DNA of 64,000 nt from positions 94,368,942 to 94,432,941 of the forward strand of contig JAYESD010000004.1 in the NCBI GenBank assembly GCA_036927565.1. The letters run 5' to 3'. Position numbers and translations under genes: made by a program. A model generated the notes under the pieces. The model was not told where the DNA came from, searched no databases, and was given only the letters and a program-made list of their open reading frames with translations. Below, one piece after another: positions 1 to 10,473 of the stretch. Numbering within the stretch: position 1 is the first letter of the stretch; every line of letters begins with the position of its first letter. The DNA comes from Tuctoria greenei. Lineage: Eukaryota > Streptophyta > Magnoliopsida > Poales > Poaceae.

Positions 1-547
1 TTTTAATTTTTCGTTATCATTTAAAGCATAAATTTTGATCATATGACATTTGCAAGGGATTATATGCAGCATCCGCCTTATTCTAACCAGCCAAGCCAAG
101 CCTATGTCATTTGACAATCAGAAGCTTAAGGACATGGTTTTAGTCAACACAAGTCCTCTCAAGTTCAAATCAAAGTGCAATGATAAGCAATTTTAAAAGA
201 AGAAGTGCGATGCATGCATATTCTCTTGATCTTATTAGATTTTTCATTTGATCATAAAATCTCAATATGTGGGCGATGATTGACTATTTTTTCATGATTT
301 AAAGCACTTGTGAGCATGCAACAAGTTCAAAACAGAAAGAAAGTTCAATCATAAACACAATTAGTGTAAGTAATAATTCAAATTGCTAGTCATGGCAAAA
401 ACTACAAAATATATAACATGAGTAATGTAGTAAGAACTTTTAGCATTTAAAAAGAATTGCAAAGTCTACATGTATGGAACAATTATGCTCATATTATCTT
501 TTAATTTCAGATTCACACATTGAATTCCCAAGTTGCAAAACTCCCTG
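1..547. other. AT-rich non-coding end of copia element RT-1
   Basis: No gene is visible on either strand. The stretch lies downstream (in the minus sense) of the RT-1 RNase H terminus, so it should be 3' untranslated sequence or 3' LTR of that element. The terminal LTR sequence seen at the other RT-1 end (TGTAGGATCAAAG from 41905) is not found here, so the LTR edge is probably beyond the left border. Confidence 0.5.
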
Positions 548-1567
548 TCAATTTAAGCCATGAGGATGCATAACCCCTATTTCACTACGAATGAATGAAA
601 AATGAGTGAAATCCAAAGGATTTGTCAAAATGTCAACCAATTGTTGTTCGGTGTCTACATGGTGAAGCACAATGTTTCCTTTTTCAACATTATCACAAAG
701 AAAGTGATACCTAATGTCAATATGCTTAGTTCTAGAGTGTTGCACGGGGTTTTTAGCAATGCAAATGGCACTAGTGTTTCCACAAAACAGCGGAACACTA
801 TCTAAATCAACCCCATAGTCCTTAAGTGCTTGAACAATCCAAAGAATTTGTGAGCAAGCGCTAGGAGCAGCTACATATTAAAATTTGGCCGTGGATTGTA
901 CAACTGAACTTTGTTTTCTAGAGGACCAAGCATCCAGTGAATTACCAAGAAAATTACAAGCACCCGAAGTACTTTTCCTATCAATCCCACAACCTCCAAA
1001 ATTAGCATCGGAAAGTTTTTTCAAAATAACGATTGAGGAAGATGGAAGAAAACTGCCAAATTCTTGAGTACCATGTAAATTCCTAGGAATCCTTTTGAAG
1101 GCTTGACGATGTGAAATACATGGGGAAGCTTTAGATCTTGCACAAAGACATACATTGAATTGTATGTCCGGTCTTGATGCTGTGAGGTACAGAAGTGATC
1201 TGATCATACTTCAATGTTCTTTTTTATCAATGGGTTCATCCTCTTCATCAAGTTCAATTTTCGTTGTTGTTCCCATTAGTGTCCAAAGCGACTTGCCATT
1301 TTTCATGTTGAAACGCCTAAGGAGATCTTTTGTGTACTTCGTCTGATGCACAAAGGTTTCCTCCTTGGTTTGCTTGATTTTCAGCCCCAAAAAGTACGTG
1401 AGCTCTCCCATCATACTCATCTCAAATTCCAAAATCAGGATAGCTGAAAACTTAGGCACAAGATCATGAGAAGTACAACCAAATATAATATCATCCACAT
1501 ACACTTGAACGAATAGTGAGTCATTGCCTTGCTTAAGCACAAAAAGAGTTTTATCTACTTTGCCCAT
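548..1567 (-). pseudogene. RT-1 copia pol: RT C-terminus and RNase H
   Basis: One reading frame runs from 1567 to 548 and is broken by two in-frame stops (1213-1211 and 880-878). It begins with the RT catalytic block VQVYVDDIIFGC and continues through ELTYFLGLKI and SMIRSLLYLTASRPDI. It ends with the copia RNase H tail, NPVQHSRTKHIDIRYHF followed by a VDTEQQLVDILTNPLD segment. In the family this part copies element RNA and removes the RNA strand inside virus-like particles. The YVDD pair is intact, but the stops make the product non-functional. Most of the RNase H region lies after the first stop. Confidence 0.85.
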
Positions 1568-1580
1568 GGTAAACCCCTTT

Positions 1581-2030
1581 TCAAGTAAGAATGTTTAAAT
1601 CTATCATACCATGCTCTAGGGGATTGTTTAAGACCATACAAAGCTTTGGACAGTTTGTAAATATGATTAGGAAAATTTGGATTTTAAAACCAGGTGGTTG
1701 CTTAACATAAACCTCCTCATCTATGTAGCCATTTAGAAAAACACTTTTCACATCCATTTGATATATCTTGAGACCATTAGATGCGGCAAATACTAATAAA
1801 ATTCTTATGGCTTCTAATGTAGCAACAAGAGCGAAAGTTTCATCAAAATCTGGACCTTCAACTTGTGTGAAACTTTGAGCAACCAACCTAGCTTTATTCC
1901 TAACCACAACCCCATTCTCACTATGTTTATTTTTAAATGCCCATTTAGTTCCAATTAAAGTGTGATCATGAGGTGCAGGTACATGTTTCCAAACATTATT
2001 TCTTTCAAAAATGTCTAACTCTTCTTGCAT
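1581..2030 (-). pseudogene. RT-1 copia reverse transcriptase, N-terminal half
   Basis: The minus-strand translation shows the opening of the copia RT domain: MQEELDIFERNNVWKHVP, then IGTKWAFKNKHSENG, NKARLVAQSFTQVEGPDF, and the fingers/palm segment KIYQMDVKSVFLNGYIDEEV ending QPPGFK. In the expected LARLVAQGYTQ-type motif the glycine is replaced (VAQSF). After QPPGFK the frame is lost, and the following residues reappear in another frame that leads into the YVDD piece at 1567. This is therefore the same gene as the neighbouring RT/RNase H fragment, split by at least one indel. Confidence 0.85.
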
Positions 2031-2291
2031 GGCAATAATCCAAGATTCATTAGTGAGTGCGTGTGATATATCTTTGGGTCAAAACAAGCAACAAAATCAG
2101 AAAGAGCATGAGAGTTTGGATCAAAAAACTTGGACCGTGTGACTCATTCGTGCAAGCTTCCAATAATTTGTTTTGGAGGATGACTTTTGAAGATCCGGAG
2201 GGGAGTAGAAACTTCACAAGCTTCTTCTTCTTCTTGTCATCACAAATCGATGAGCCTGTGACTTGAGGACGATCTGTACCAGCAATGGTTG

Positions 2292-3411
2292 TCATCGGTG
2301 CTGGTTGTGAATCAAAATCAGGAGCTGGAAAAATGTCATTAGCTGCTGAATTTTCGGGCAGCAACACCACTTCTTCCTCATCTTAAATGAAAATACTCCC
2401 CCCTGCGGATATGCATCTTGACCTGCAATGTTAGAGTTAGTACCTAAGCTAGATTCATCAAAAGAAACCTCACAAGTCTCCATAATTTTGTTAGTGTCAA
2501 GTAAAAGCATACGGTAACCTCTAGTATGAGATGGATAACCAAGAAACATGCTATCAAGAAATATAGGTTCAAATTTATCAAGATTACCTTGTTTCTTAAC
2601 AAAGAATTTGCAACCGAAGCCCCTAAAGTTTGTGACACTAGGCCTATGTCCAAACCGCAGGTCATATGGGGGTTTTCCTAGCTTAGCACGCAGGAAAACC
2701 CGATTTGAGACATAACAAGCGGTTGCAATTGCATCAGCCCAAAATTTCCCAGGAGTTTCATATTCATCAAGCGTAGTCCTAGCCATCTCAACTAAGGTTT
2801 TGTTCTTTCTCTCTACAACACTATTTTGTTGAGGTACATATGGTGAAGAAAATTATGATCCATTCCATTTTCAGCACAAAAGTGATCAAATGATTGGCTT
2901 TTAAATTCCGTTCCATTATCACTTCTAATTGCTTTTAAAGATCCAGGGTGGTCAAGTGAAAGTCTAAGAACTAAACTTCTAAAGTGACTAAAAGCTTCAT
3001 TCTTAGGTGCCGTAAAATAAACCCAAGAATATCTAGAATAATCATCAACAATTACAAGCACGTACCATTTACCTCCAAAAAATTGAACACATGAAGGTCC
3101 TACGGTATTAAGGTGTAAAAGTTGTTCTGGTGCTGTTGTCATGGTCATTATGAGTGCACATGTGAACCTACAACCATTTTAGCATGTCTACAAGAAGAGC
3201 AAACAATTTATGTGTCCCCATTAATCTTAGGTAACCCATGTATGCAATCGAGACCACTAACACGTGTGAGATGATCAAAGCCTACGTGACCAAGTCTATG
3301 ATGCCAAAGATATAAGTCTCTTGAATCATTAGCAACTAGACACATATGCTTAGAGGATGACATGTCAAAATCAGCTTTAAAAACTCTTCCAAACCGAGAC
3401 ATGTTAAACAT
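2292..3411 (-). pseudogene. RT-1 copia integrase
   Basis: Three minus-strand pieces make up the integrase. Positions 3411-3208 hold the pre-integrase zinc-binding part with LYLWHHRLGHVGFDHL. Positions 3148-2813 hold the DDE core with KWYVLVIVDDYSRYSWVYF and KAIRSDNGTEFKSQSFDHFC. Positions 2786-2292 hold the core end and C-terminal domain (TTLDEYETPGKFWADAI, then LRFGHRPSVTNFRGFGCKFF). Pieces are separated by a stop after INGDT and by a frameshift near 2813, just where the third acidic residue region is expected. Integrase joins the element cDNA to host DNA; this copy is inactive. Confidence 0.85.
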
Positions 3412-3516
3412 AAGCTCACCATTAGAATCTACAACCTTGCAGCAATTTTTAGTGAAAATAATTTCAAGATTTCATCTAACAATTGTAAAACAGAAAGCAA
3501 GTTGTATTTCAATTTT

Positions 3517-3717
3517 TTAACAAGTGCCACATATTTCAAAAGTGTAGTGATTATTAACTCTAACTGAATTCTTAGCAACTATAGGAGTTGAAGAATTATC
3601 GGCAAAAGTAACATTCTCTATACGTGACACAAAAGAGAGAGAGGTGAACCATTCTTTGTTACCTGTCATGTGGCATGAGCAACCTGAATCCAGAAGCCAA
3701 ATGTTCTCCTTCCTCAA
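3517..3717 (-). pseudogene. RT-1 copia aspartic protease
   Basis: A short minus-strand piece contains the copia protease active site in the context IWLLDSGCSCHMTGNKEWF, where DSG is the catalytic triad of retroelement aspartic proteases. It continues with NVTFADNSSTPIVA. It sits between gag and integrase, as expected. The second half of the domain runs into a stop at 3517. In the family it cleaves the Gag-Pol polyprotein. Confidence 0.85.
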
Positions 3718-4861
3718 GCGTGCAACCTACATAGAAGCACAATACGTCGATGACTCAATACTGGGTTAGTCAAAAGGCATTTTGGAATCCAGTACTGAGT
3801 CACGCGATGTCCAGCAAGAATAACACGTGAAAACTTAGAAAATATAACAGGATTATGAGCCAAAGATTGAGAATTGTTGTACCCAACTTTTGACCTATGA
3901 GGTGTGTTATGTGTAGCATGAAAAACAGTAGGTTTGAGAGCAATATTTGCATGTTTTTGTCTCATTACAAAAGGTTGCAAGCTCCTAACATTCAGTTTAG
4001 CACGTGCAACAAGTTTTGCTTGATTGTTACATGATCTAGCTAGCATTCTTTGCTTCCTTTCTTGTTTAGCTAGTCTATAACAAAAATCTATGACATGACC
4101 ATCTATACCATAGTAGGTACAATGAAATATTACTTTTCTTTCATGTCTAGATGAGCAAATACTATGTTTATTAGCAACTTAAAAACCACCTCTTTTTGTT
4201 TAGGAACTGTTTTAATCAAACCACTTCCTAGTGACTTAACAACCTTAGGTGGATGTGCCTTAGCATGAGCATGGGAATCAAAACCTAAACCAGATTTATG
4301 ATTGCGATTTTGAGAAGAATTCAACAGCAAGTTTAGATTCTTATTTGCATTACAAAACCGCTCTAGTGTCCTATGCATGCTATCAAGTTTATTTGACAGA
4401 TCAAGGCAATTTTCACATGAAGTTTTTCCTTTTAATTTGCAATTAGAATAACAATTAACTTCATGAGAACATAAAACATTATTCAAATTAGAAATTTCAT
4501 TCAAAGCATCATGTAGTTTCTTATCAAGATTATCACAACTAGAACAATGCAAAGCAATTGTATAGCAGCTAGCATCTTTCATGTCTTTATCGTTAAGTGC
4601 AGTAAGCATTTTGTTCTTTTCAATTTCAATCTCAAGTTTATCAAGTTTGGGGGTGTGTGCACTTCTTAACCTGGACAATTGTTCATATATTAATTCACAT
4701 GAGGAACAAGAATCATCACTGGAAATAAATGATTTTAACCGATTAATTTTAGATTCTAGTGATTCAATTTTAATAGCATTGCCCCTAAGTTTTTTGTCCT
4801 TTTTCTTAATTATAGCAGCAGCACGAAAAAGACCATCAACAAGTTCTTCATATGAGTGATT
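3714..4861 (-). pseudogene. RT-1 copia gag C-terminal region
   Basis: Minus-strand translation from 4861 gives a charged, helix-prone stretch (ELVDGLFRAAAIIKKKDKKL) that runs into the piece at 4678-4130. That piece is Lys/Asn-rich and has spaced cysteines (CSSCDNLDKKLHDA, CKLKGKTSCENCLDLSNK). A weaker piece at 4046-3714 leads to the protease. Such long Cys/Lys gag tails occur in Sirevirus-type copia elements. The gag is continuous with 18015-18658 on the other side of RT-2, whose insertion split it between the zinc knuckle and this tail. Confidence 0.7.
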
Positions 4862-4955
4862 TACTCATCACTGTTGCTGATCCCTTTGGACTCCTCCATA
4901 CTTGAACTTGAGTTGCCCGCCATGAAAGACATAGTTGCCAAATGGTCTTCATATT

Positions 4956-5816
4956 TGTCGGTACCCTGGAAACCGTACACCCCTTGAGGTTACAAAGATA
5001 TCAAGGAAAAGTCACCCACTTGATTTTAAGACCTTCGGAGGCCCACATGTCAGATGTAACCAGACCCGCTTCTCCAACATGGTTAATCCCAGGGTCACCA
5101 CGTGTACTATCAAACCGGAGCTACCGCCCACAAGGGGGAAGCTCCGGGCCATGTACCGAAATGGCACCTCCGGACTTAACCCCAGACCGAGAGAAGCTCC
5201 AGACCTGACACGTGTCAGGTAGCTCCGGAGCTTCCTGTTTCCCACAGTATGCTCTGGAGCTGCCACGTGTCCACCCGTCGGAGCTTCAGCCTCTAACCTC
5301 CGGAAGACTTCATAACGGCTCCGGATCTTCAAAGGGGAATCAAGGACTTCAAGACCCGATTAAGAGTCATTAATACCATATTAATGACACACGGTCGGAT
5401 GACCTTAATTACCAGTAACGGTGCTATCAAAGCCCATTACCCGGTCATTAAGGGCAATTAAACTTGTTGAATGAATATCAATACTAGTAACCGCCGGGGC
5501 CACATGTCGGGCCAGGCTAACTTGTAAAGGCTTGCCCTTGTACTATAAAAGGACAGGCCGATGACGGACTCTGGGGAGGTTGAGGTACGCTACACATGCG
5601 CCATAGACACTCGTCACAAGTTTATTCAGCTAATACAACACAAACACACCCGTGGAGTAGGGTATTACGCTTAGGCGGCCCGAACCACGTAAACTCCTGT
5701 GTCTCCTGCGTCATTTACTATTCACCTTCTCGAATCTCTGCACGCCCACACCGAACATCAAACTCCTCTAACACTTTAGTAGTGTCGGGAGATCTGCCGG
5801 TTCCGAACCACCGACA
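4956..5816 (+). repeat. RT-2 5' LTR
   Basis: It starts TGTCGGTACCC and ends ACCACCGACA, so the termini TGTCGG/CCGACA are inverted repeats. It is the same length as the 3' copy at 17154. A TATA box lies at 5543-5550. The upstream part is rich in the motif AGCTCCGG and in ACGTG cores (CACGTGTCAGG), which look like plant promoter elements. Confidence 0.97.
5543..5550 (+). promoter_or_regulatory. TATA box of RT-2 5' LTR
   Basis: CTATAAAA lies in the context TTGTACTATAAAAGGACAGG, about 270 bp before the LTR end, where the U3/R boundary is expected. The same box is kept in the 3' LTR at 17741-17748. Confidence 0.75.
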
Positions 5817-5818
5817 GT

Positions 5819-5830
5819 TGGCGCACCAGG
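5819..5830 (+). other. RT-2 primer-binding site
   Basis: TGGCGCACCAGG begins two bases after the 5' LTR. The TGGCGC start is typical of plant gypsy primer sites. RT-3 has almost the same site (TGGCGCACTAGG on the minus strand, 37854-37843), which ties the two Tat elements together. Confidence 0.8.
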
Positions 5831-5853
5831 AAGGGGCGCCTGAGGTTTTGAGA

Positions 5854-7479
5854 ATGGTGAACTCAGTTGCTGGATCATCCAACGGTCAACCTGCTGCCCA
5901 GACTGTTGGGGGCAATCCCTCCAATATGCAGCCACCAGCAGGAGCCTCAGCACCAGTAGGAGTCACACTCCCACCACCATCGCCTTCACCAGCAAATCAA
6001 GCTGGGCAACGCGATGGTGCACCGGCGTCAATCACTGCGTCGGCAAATCGTGACAACCCGGAACACGCGCTCCATGCAGCGTGTGCTCTTCTCCAACGCC
6101 CACCACCTCCAGATGCATCCCGGGATGCACTGGAGCAGTGGAGGGCCGATGTGGAGCATTTGGTTGCAGCAGCAGCCGAACGCCTCAGCAACCAGGATCC
6201 TCCTCCTTCAGGACGAGCCCTGTCGCAGCGGCGGACTTTGTCTGGTAGACTTGGTCCGCACGTTTCCAATAGCAGGAGACGTGCTGCATCACAACAAGTG
6301 ACGTCATTGCCCTTCGGGGCACGACGCACTCACACGGTATCCAGACTTTCGACTCATGACCTCCGGGCGAAGCTTGATCGCCGATACCGCCAGTAGGACG
6401 GTCGAGTCCATATTGAGCGTGCCCGTGAAAGACGGGAAGCTCAGGACCTTTCTGCTCCTGAAAGAGTGGGAGGAGGCTGTTCAGCCCTGGCCATGCATCT
6501 GCGTATGGTCAGGTGGCCACAGAAGTTCCAGCCTCACCTGCCGGGAAAATTCGACGGGACTGTCAATCCCGCCGAATTTCTTTAGATCTACTCCACTGCA
6601 ATCTTGGCAGCTGGAGGAAACGAGGCTGTGATGGCCAATTATTTTCCAGTGGCCTTAACAGGGACCGCCAGGTCCTGGTTTATGAGCCTTCCACCCAACT
6701 CTATCAACAGTTGGGAGGAGCTGTGCCAGCAGTTCACCGCCAACTTCGGGAGTTCATACACCCGACCAGGCACTGAACTGGACCTTTTTGTAGTCGTGCA
6801 AAAAGGGGGAGAATCTCTGAGATTATTCATCCAGAGGTTCTCTCAGGTACGAAATACTATCCCTTCTATCTCTAGCGCCTCTGTCATTGTGGCATTCAGA
6901 CAGGGTGTACGGGACAAGAAGATGTTGGAGAAACTAGCGATCAAGGAGATCACCAGTGTCACGGAACTCTTCAGCTTGGTTGACAAATGTGCCAGAGCTG
7001 CGGAGGGCCGTGAGATGCACTCCAAACCAACCCCGGAGGGTCACAAGAAATCCTCCAAATAAGAAGTCGCTACCTTCGGAGGTGGCAAGAAGAAAAAGAA
7101 GACCAACAGCAAGAAGAAGCCGTCGACCGGCACATCCAACGTTGCAGCTGCTGCAACTCCGGGTGGCCGGGGGCCACGCCCCGAGAAGCGACCTTGACCG
7201 TCTTCTGAAGACGGTGGCAAACCCAAAGTGTGGTGTCCCATTCACAAAACGGGCAGCCACAGTTTGGAAGACTGCCGGGAGGTCCAAAACCTTGCCGAGC
7301 GCTACAACAAGCGCCGGGAAGAATCTCCTTTCCGACAGAGGGAAGGAAAGAAAAAAATCGACGAAGCTCCGGCTGAAGAGGAGTTAGGATTTCAGGATCC
7401 CAAAAAGGCCCTGAAGGCCGTTTACACCTCCGTCGACGATGATTCTGACGTCTCTGATAACGAGCGTCGGAAAACATGA
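5854..7479 (+). pseudogene. RT-2 gag
   Basis: A single frame from the ATG at 5854 to the stop at 7477-7479 would encode about 541 residues. It is interrupted by four in-frame stops (6394, 6583, 7060, 7195) but no frameshift. The N-terminus is Pro/Ala-rich. The centre is a retrotransposon capsid domain (VALTGTARSWFMSLPPNSI, then SLRLFIQRFSQVRNTI). A Lys-rich basic stretch is followed near 7228 by a C-x2-H-x4-H-x4-C zinc-binding motif (WCPIHKTGSHSLEDC), the Tat-type knuckle. Gag forms the virus-like particle. The last stop overlaps the next ATG (ATGA at 7476-7479). Confidence 0.88.
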
Positions 7480-8110
7480 ACACCATTTTTGGTGGATCAT
7501 GGGACATCACCTCCCGCCGCGTCATCAAGACTATGCGTCGGGATATGGCCGCTGTAGCTCCTACAGTCAGGTCGGAACCTCATCGGAAGTGGATGGACAC
7601 AACCATCACTTTTGATGCTTCGGACTGCCCTCTGATCATGGTTGGAGCAGGACAGTTACCTTTGATGGTATCTCCTACCATCAACAACATCCAGCTCCAC
7701 CATGTCATGGTAGACAGAGGTTCGGGGCTTAACCTCATAAGCTTCAAAGCTTTTACTAAGCTTCAACTCCGACCTTCGGATCTCCACCCCTCTCGACCTT
7801 TCTCCGGAGTAGGTCCGGGGCCATTACCCCACTCGGAGCTATTACTCTCCCCGTTATTTTCGGGACACGGGAGAAGTACCGCACCGAGAAGTTGGTCTTC
7901 GCCGTTGCTCAGATCAACTTACCCTTCAATGCCATCTTGGGTAGGCCTGTCCTGTACAAATTCATGGCAGCTGCCCATTATGGCTATCTGGTGTTGAAGA
8001 TGCCAACGCCAGTAGGCGTTCTCCGGATCCGCGGAGATCGTACTGCCGGAGTAACTGCTCTGGAAGAACTCCATGCACTCACCACGGCGCAAGAGGAGGA
8101 TTCCAGGTAG
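7476..8110 (+). pseudogene. RT-2 protease
   Basis: The frame from the ATG at 7476 contains GGSWDITSRR, the strand TFDASDCPLIMVGAGQLPL and the active-site region VMVDRGSGLNLISF, where the usual D-G/S-G is altered to DRGSG. Near 7815 the frame shifts. The rest of the domain (INLPFNAILGRPVLYKFMA) is read in the frame that later carries RT, up to a stop at 8108-8110. Known Tat elements usually have gag-pro-pol in one frame, so both shifts are probably decay. It would process Gag-Pol. Confidence 0.82.
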
Positions 8111-8308
8111 GAGCAAGCTCCAAAACCCCCGAGCATTCGTCAACGAGGCTCGACTTCTGCACCTCGTGTGCAGCCAAGCGGCGACACCGACATTCCCGTC
8201 AAAGTCGTCCAAATTGGTTCCGATGCTGCCCAGACCACCCGTATATCGGGGGGATTGAACGACAAATAGGAACTCGCGCTCATCACTTTCCTCTGTGCTA
8301 ACGTCGAC

Positions 8309-10465
8309 ATGTTTTCTTGGCAACCGTCACAAATGCCTAGGATCCCCAGGGAAGTGATTGAGCACAATCTGAAGATCTACTCCGATGCCCGGTCTGTGCA
8401 TCAGAAGCCTCGAAAGCAATCCGTAGAGCGACAGAACTTCATCCGACAAGAAGTGAAGAAGTTACTCGAAGCTGGATTCATCCGAGAAGTCTTCCATCCA
8501 AAATGGCTGGCAAATCCAGTCGTTGTGCCCAAGGCCGGCGGTAAGCTTCGGATGTGCATCGACTACACCACACTAAATAAGGAATGTCCAAAAGATCCAT
8601 TCCCACTACCTAGAATAGATTAGATAGTGGATTCCACCTCCGGGTGTGAATTACTGTGTTTCCTAGACGCATATTCCGGGTATCATCAAATCAGGATGTC
8701 TAGGGAAGACGAAGAGCATACCTCATTCATCACAGTAGATGGATTGTATTGTTATACAGCCATGCCCTTTGGTCTCAATAATACAACTTCAACTTTTGTA
8801 CGAGCTATGTACAAAACTTTTGAAGAACTCATTAGAGACATAGTGGAAGTGTACGTCGATGACATCGTGGTCAAGGTTAGGGACATGGAGTTACTCCTTG
8901 ACACCTTGCAGGCTGTCTTCGACAAGCTGTGGGCCAACCGTACAAAGCTAAACCCAGATAAGTGTGTCTTCGGGGTTAGCTCCGGAAAACTTCTTGGTTT
9001 CCTGGTAAGTCACCGGGGCATAGAAGCTAATCCGGCAAAGATTAACGCCATTGAAGACATGCGGCCACCAACCCGCATCAAAGATGTCCAAAAGTTGACT
9101 GGATGTCTAGCAGCCCTCAGCCGGTTCATTTCAAGACTGGCGGAACGGGCACTCCCCTTCTTCAAGTTATTGAGGAAGTCCGGACCATTTCAATGGTCCG
9201 AAGAAGTAGAGAAGGCATTCCAGGAACTGAAACAGTTCCTCACCACCCTACCAATTCTGGTAGCTCCGAACCCTGGTGAGCCTTTGTTGCTTTATATTTC
9301 AGCTAATGACGAAGTCGTCAGTATGGTTCTGGTTGCGGAGAGACCAGAACTACCCCATACTCAGGAATCCAGACCCCTTCGGGAGGGTCCAGAGGTTCCT
9401 GAAAGAGAGTCTGGGTCCCAGCTCCCAGATTCGAATCCACAAGAAACTACTTCAGAAGATCCAGACCCCTCCGGGAGGGTCCAGGTCACTTTTGAAGAAG
9501 CTCCGGGTTCCTCCAGCCAGAACCCGGAGGTCCCCGAAGAAAATCCAGATTCCTCCGGTAGGATCCAGGCCAGTGAAGAGGAAGCCCCGGACCCCTCCGG
9601 GAGGGTCCGGACCATTCAGCGCCCAGTGTACTTCCTTAGCGAAGTACTACATGATGCCAAGACTCGATACCTAGAGGTGCATAATCTGCTCTATGCAGTT
9701 CTTATTGCCTCCAGGAAGCTTCGCCATTACTTCCAAGCTCACAAAGTCTCAGTGGTGACCTCTTACCCACTTCGAGCAATTTTGCATAATCCCAATTCAA
9801 CTAGGAATATTGCAAAGTGGGCAGCAGAATTGGCTGAATTTGATCTTGAATTTATTTCAAGGCAAGCAGTCAAGAGTCAAGCATTGGCGGATTTTGTGGC
9901 AGAATGGACTCCCTCTCCATCAAACCCTGGGGGCCCCAGTGAGCAGAAGACGGAGCATCAAGCTCCGGCCTTCACCGAGCCTCACTGGATCCTCTACTTT
10001 GACGGCTCCATGCAGAAGCAAGGGGTCGAAGCTGGAGTCCTTCTCCTTGCACCGACCGGGGAGAAGGTGAAATACATGGTACACCTTGACTTCAAGGCGA
10101 CCAACAACATGGCAGAGTATGAAGCGCTCATCTACGGACTAAAGGTGGCACTGTCATATGGTGTCAAGCAATTGCTGGTCAAGGGAGATTCGCAGCTCAT
10201 CATTAAGCAGGTGAAAGGTGAATGTTCCTGCAATAATCTCCAGTTAGCTGCTTACCTCCTTGAAGTCCAGAGGCTCCAGAAGGACTTCGAAGTCCTAGAT
10301 CTCCACCATGTCCAACGTGCCCATAACGCTGAAGCTGACGAACTCTCGATGAAAGCGTCAACCGGAGCTCCGGCTCCTGACAGAATTTTTGTCCGGAGGT
10401 TGTCAAAGCCAACAGCTCAGCCTACCGAACTGAGCGAAGGGGCGAGATCAGCATCCCAAAGCTGA
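8309..10465 (+). pseudogene. RT-2 reverse transcriptase with two RNase H domains
   Basis: The frame holds the RT domain from KKLLEAGFIREVFHPKWLAN through KAGGKLRMCIDYTTLNKECP. A TAG at 8624-8626 replaces the codon after LPRID. RT continues with DAYSGYHQIRMSREDEEHT, MPFGLNN and the catalytic EVYVDDIVVK. A repeat-rich tether (9342-9616) follows, then a Ty3-type RNase H region (RPVYFLSEVLHDAKTRYLEV). Last is an archaeal-type RNase H with HWILYFDGSMQ, NNMAEYEALIYGL and LVKGDSQLIIKQV (Asp, Glu, Asp visible). An upstream in-frame stop lies at 8267-8269. The frame is lost just before integrase, near 10455. Confidence 0.9.
9342..9616 (+). repeat. Repeat-rich insertion in RT-2 RT/RNase H tether
   Basis: Between VLVAER and RPVYFLSEVL lie about 92 in-frame codons rich in Pro, Glu and Ser with recurring P-D-P/S-S-G-R-V/I units. 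Copies start at 9369, 9461, 9545 and 9587; the last two are 42 bp (14 codons) apart and the middle pair 84 bp. The insertion keeps the frame open. RT-3 has a different, longer repeat at the same position. Confidence 0.8.
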
Positions 10466-10473
10466 CGGTCCCG

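Larger units (their letters stand above)
1..4955 (-). mobile_element. RT-1: Ty1/copia retrotransposon (Sirevirus-like), left fragment
   Basis: Read on the minus strand, gag C-terminus, protease, integrase, reverse transcriptase and RNase H follow each other from 4861 down to 548, the copia order (IN before RT). The element is cut at 4955 by RT-2. It resumes at 18015, is cut again near 18640 by element X, and resumes near 41417 to a PBS at 41890-41902 and an LTR stub. The long Cys-containing gag tail resembles Sirevirus/Maximus-type elements; that lineage call is tentative. Every domain carries stops or frameshifts, so the element is dead. Confidence 0.85.

Noticed and set aside
5596..5853. 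Upstream extension of the RT-2 gag frame into the LTR
   Set aside because: It starts inside the LTR and crosses the PBS; the ATG at 5854 is the natural start.
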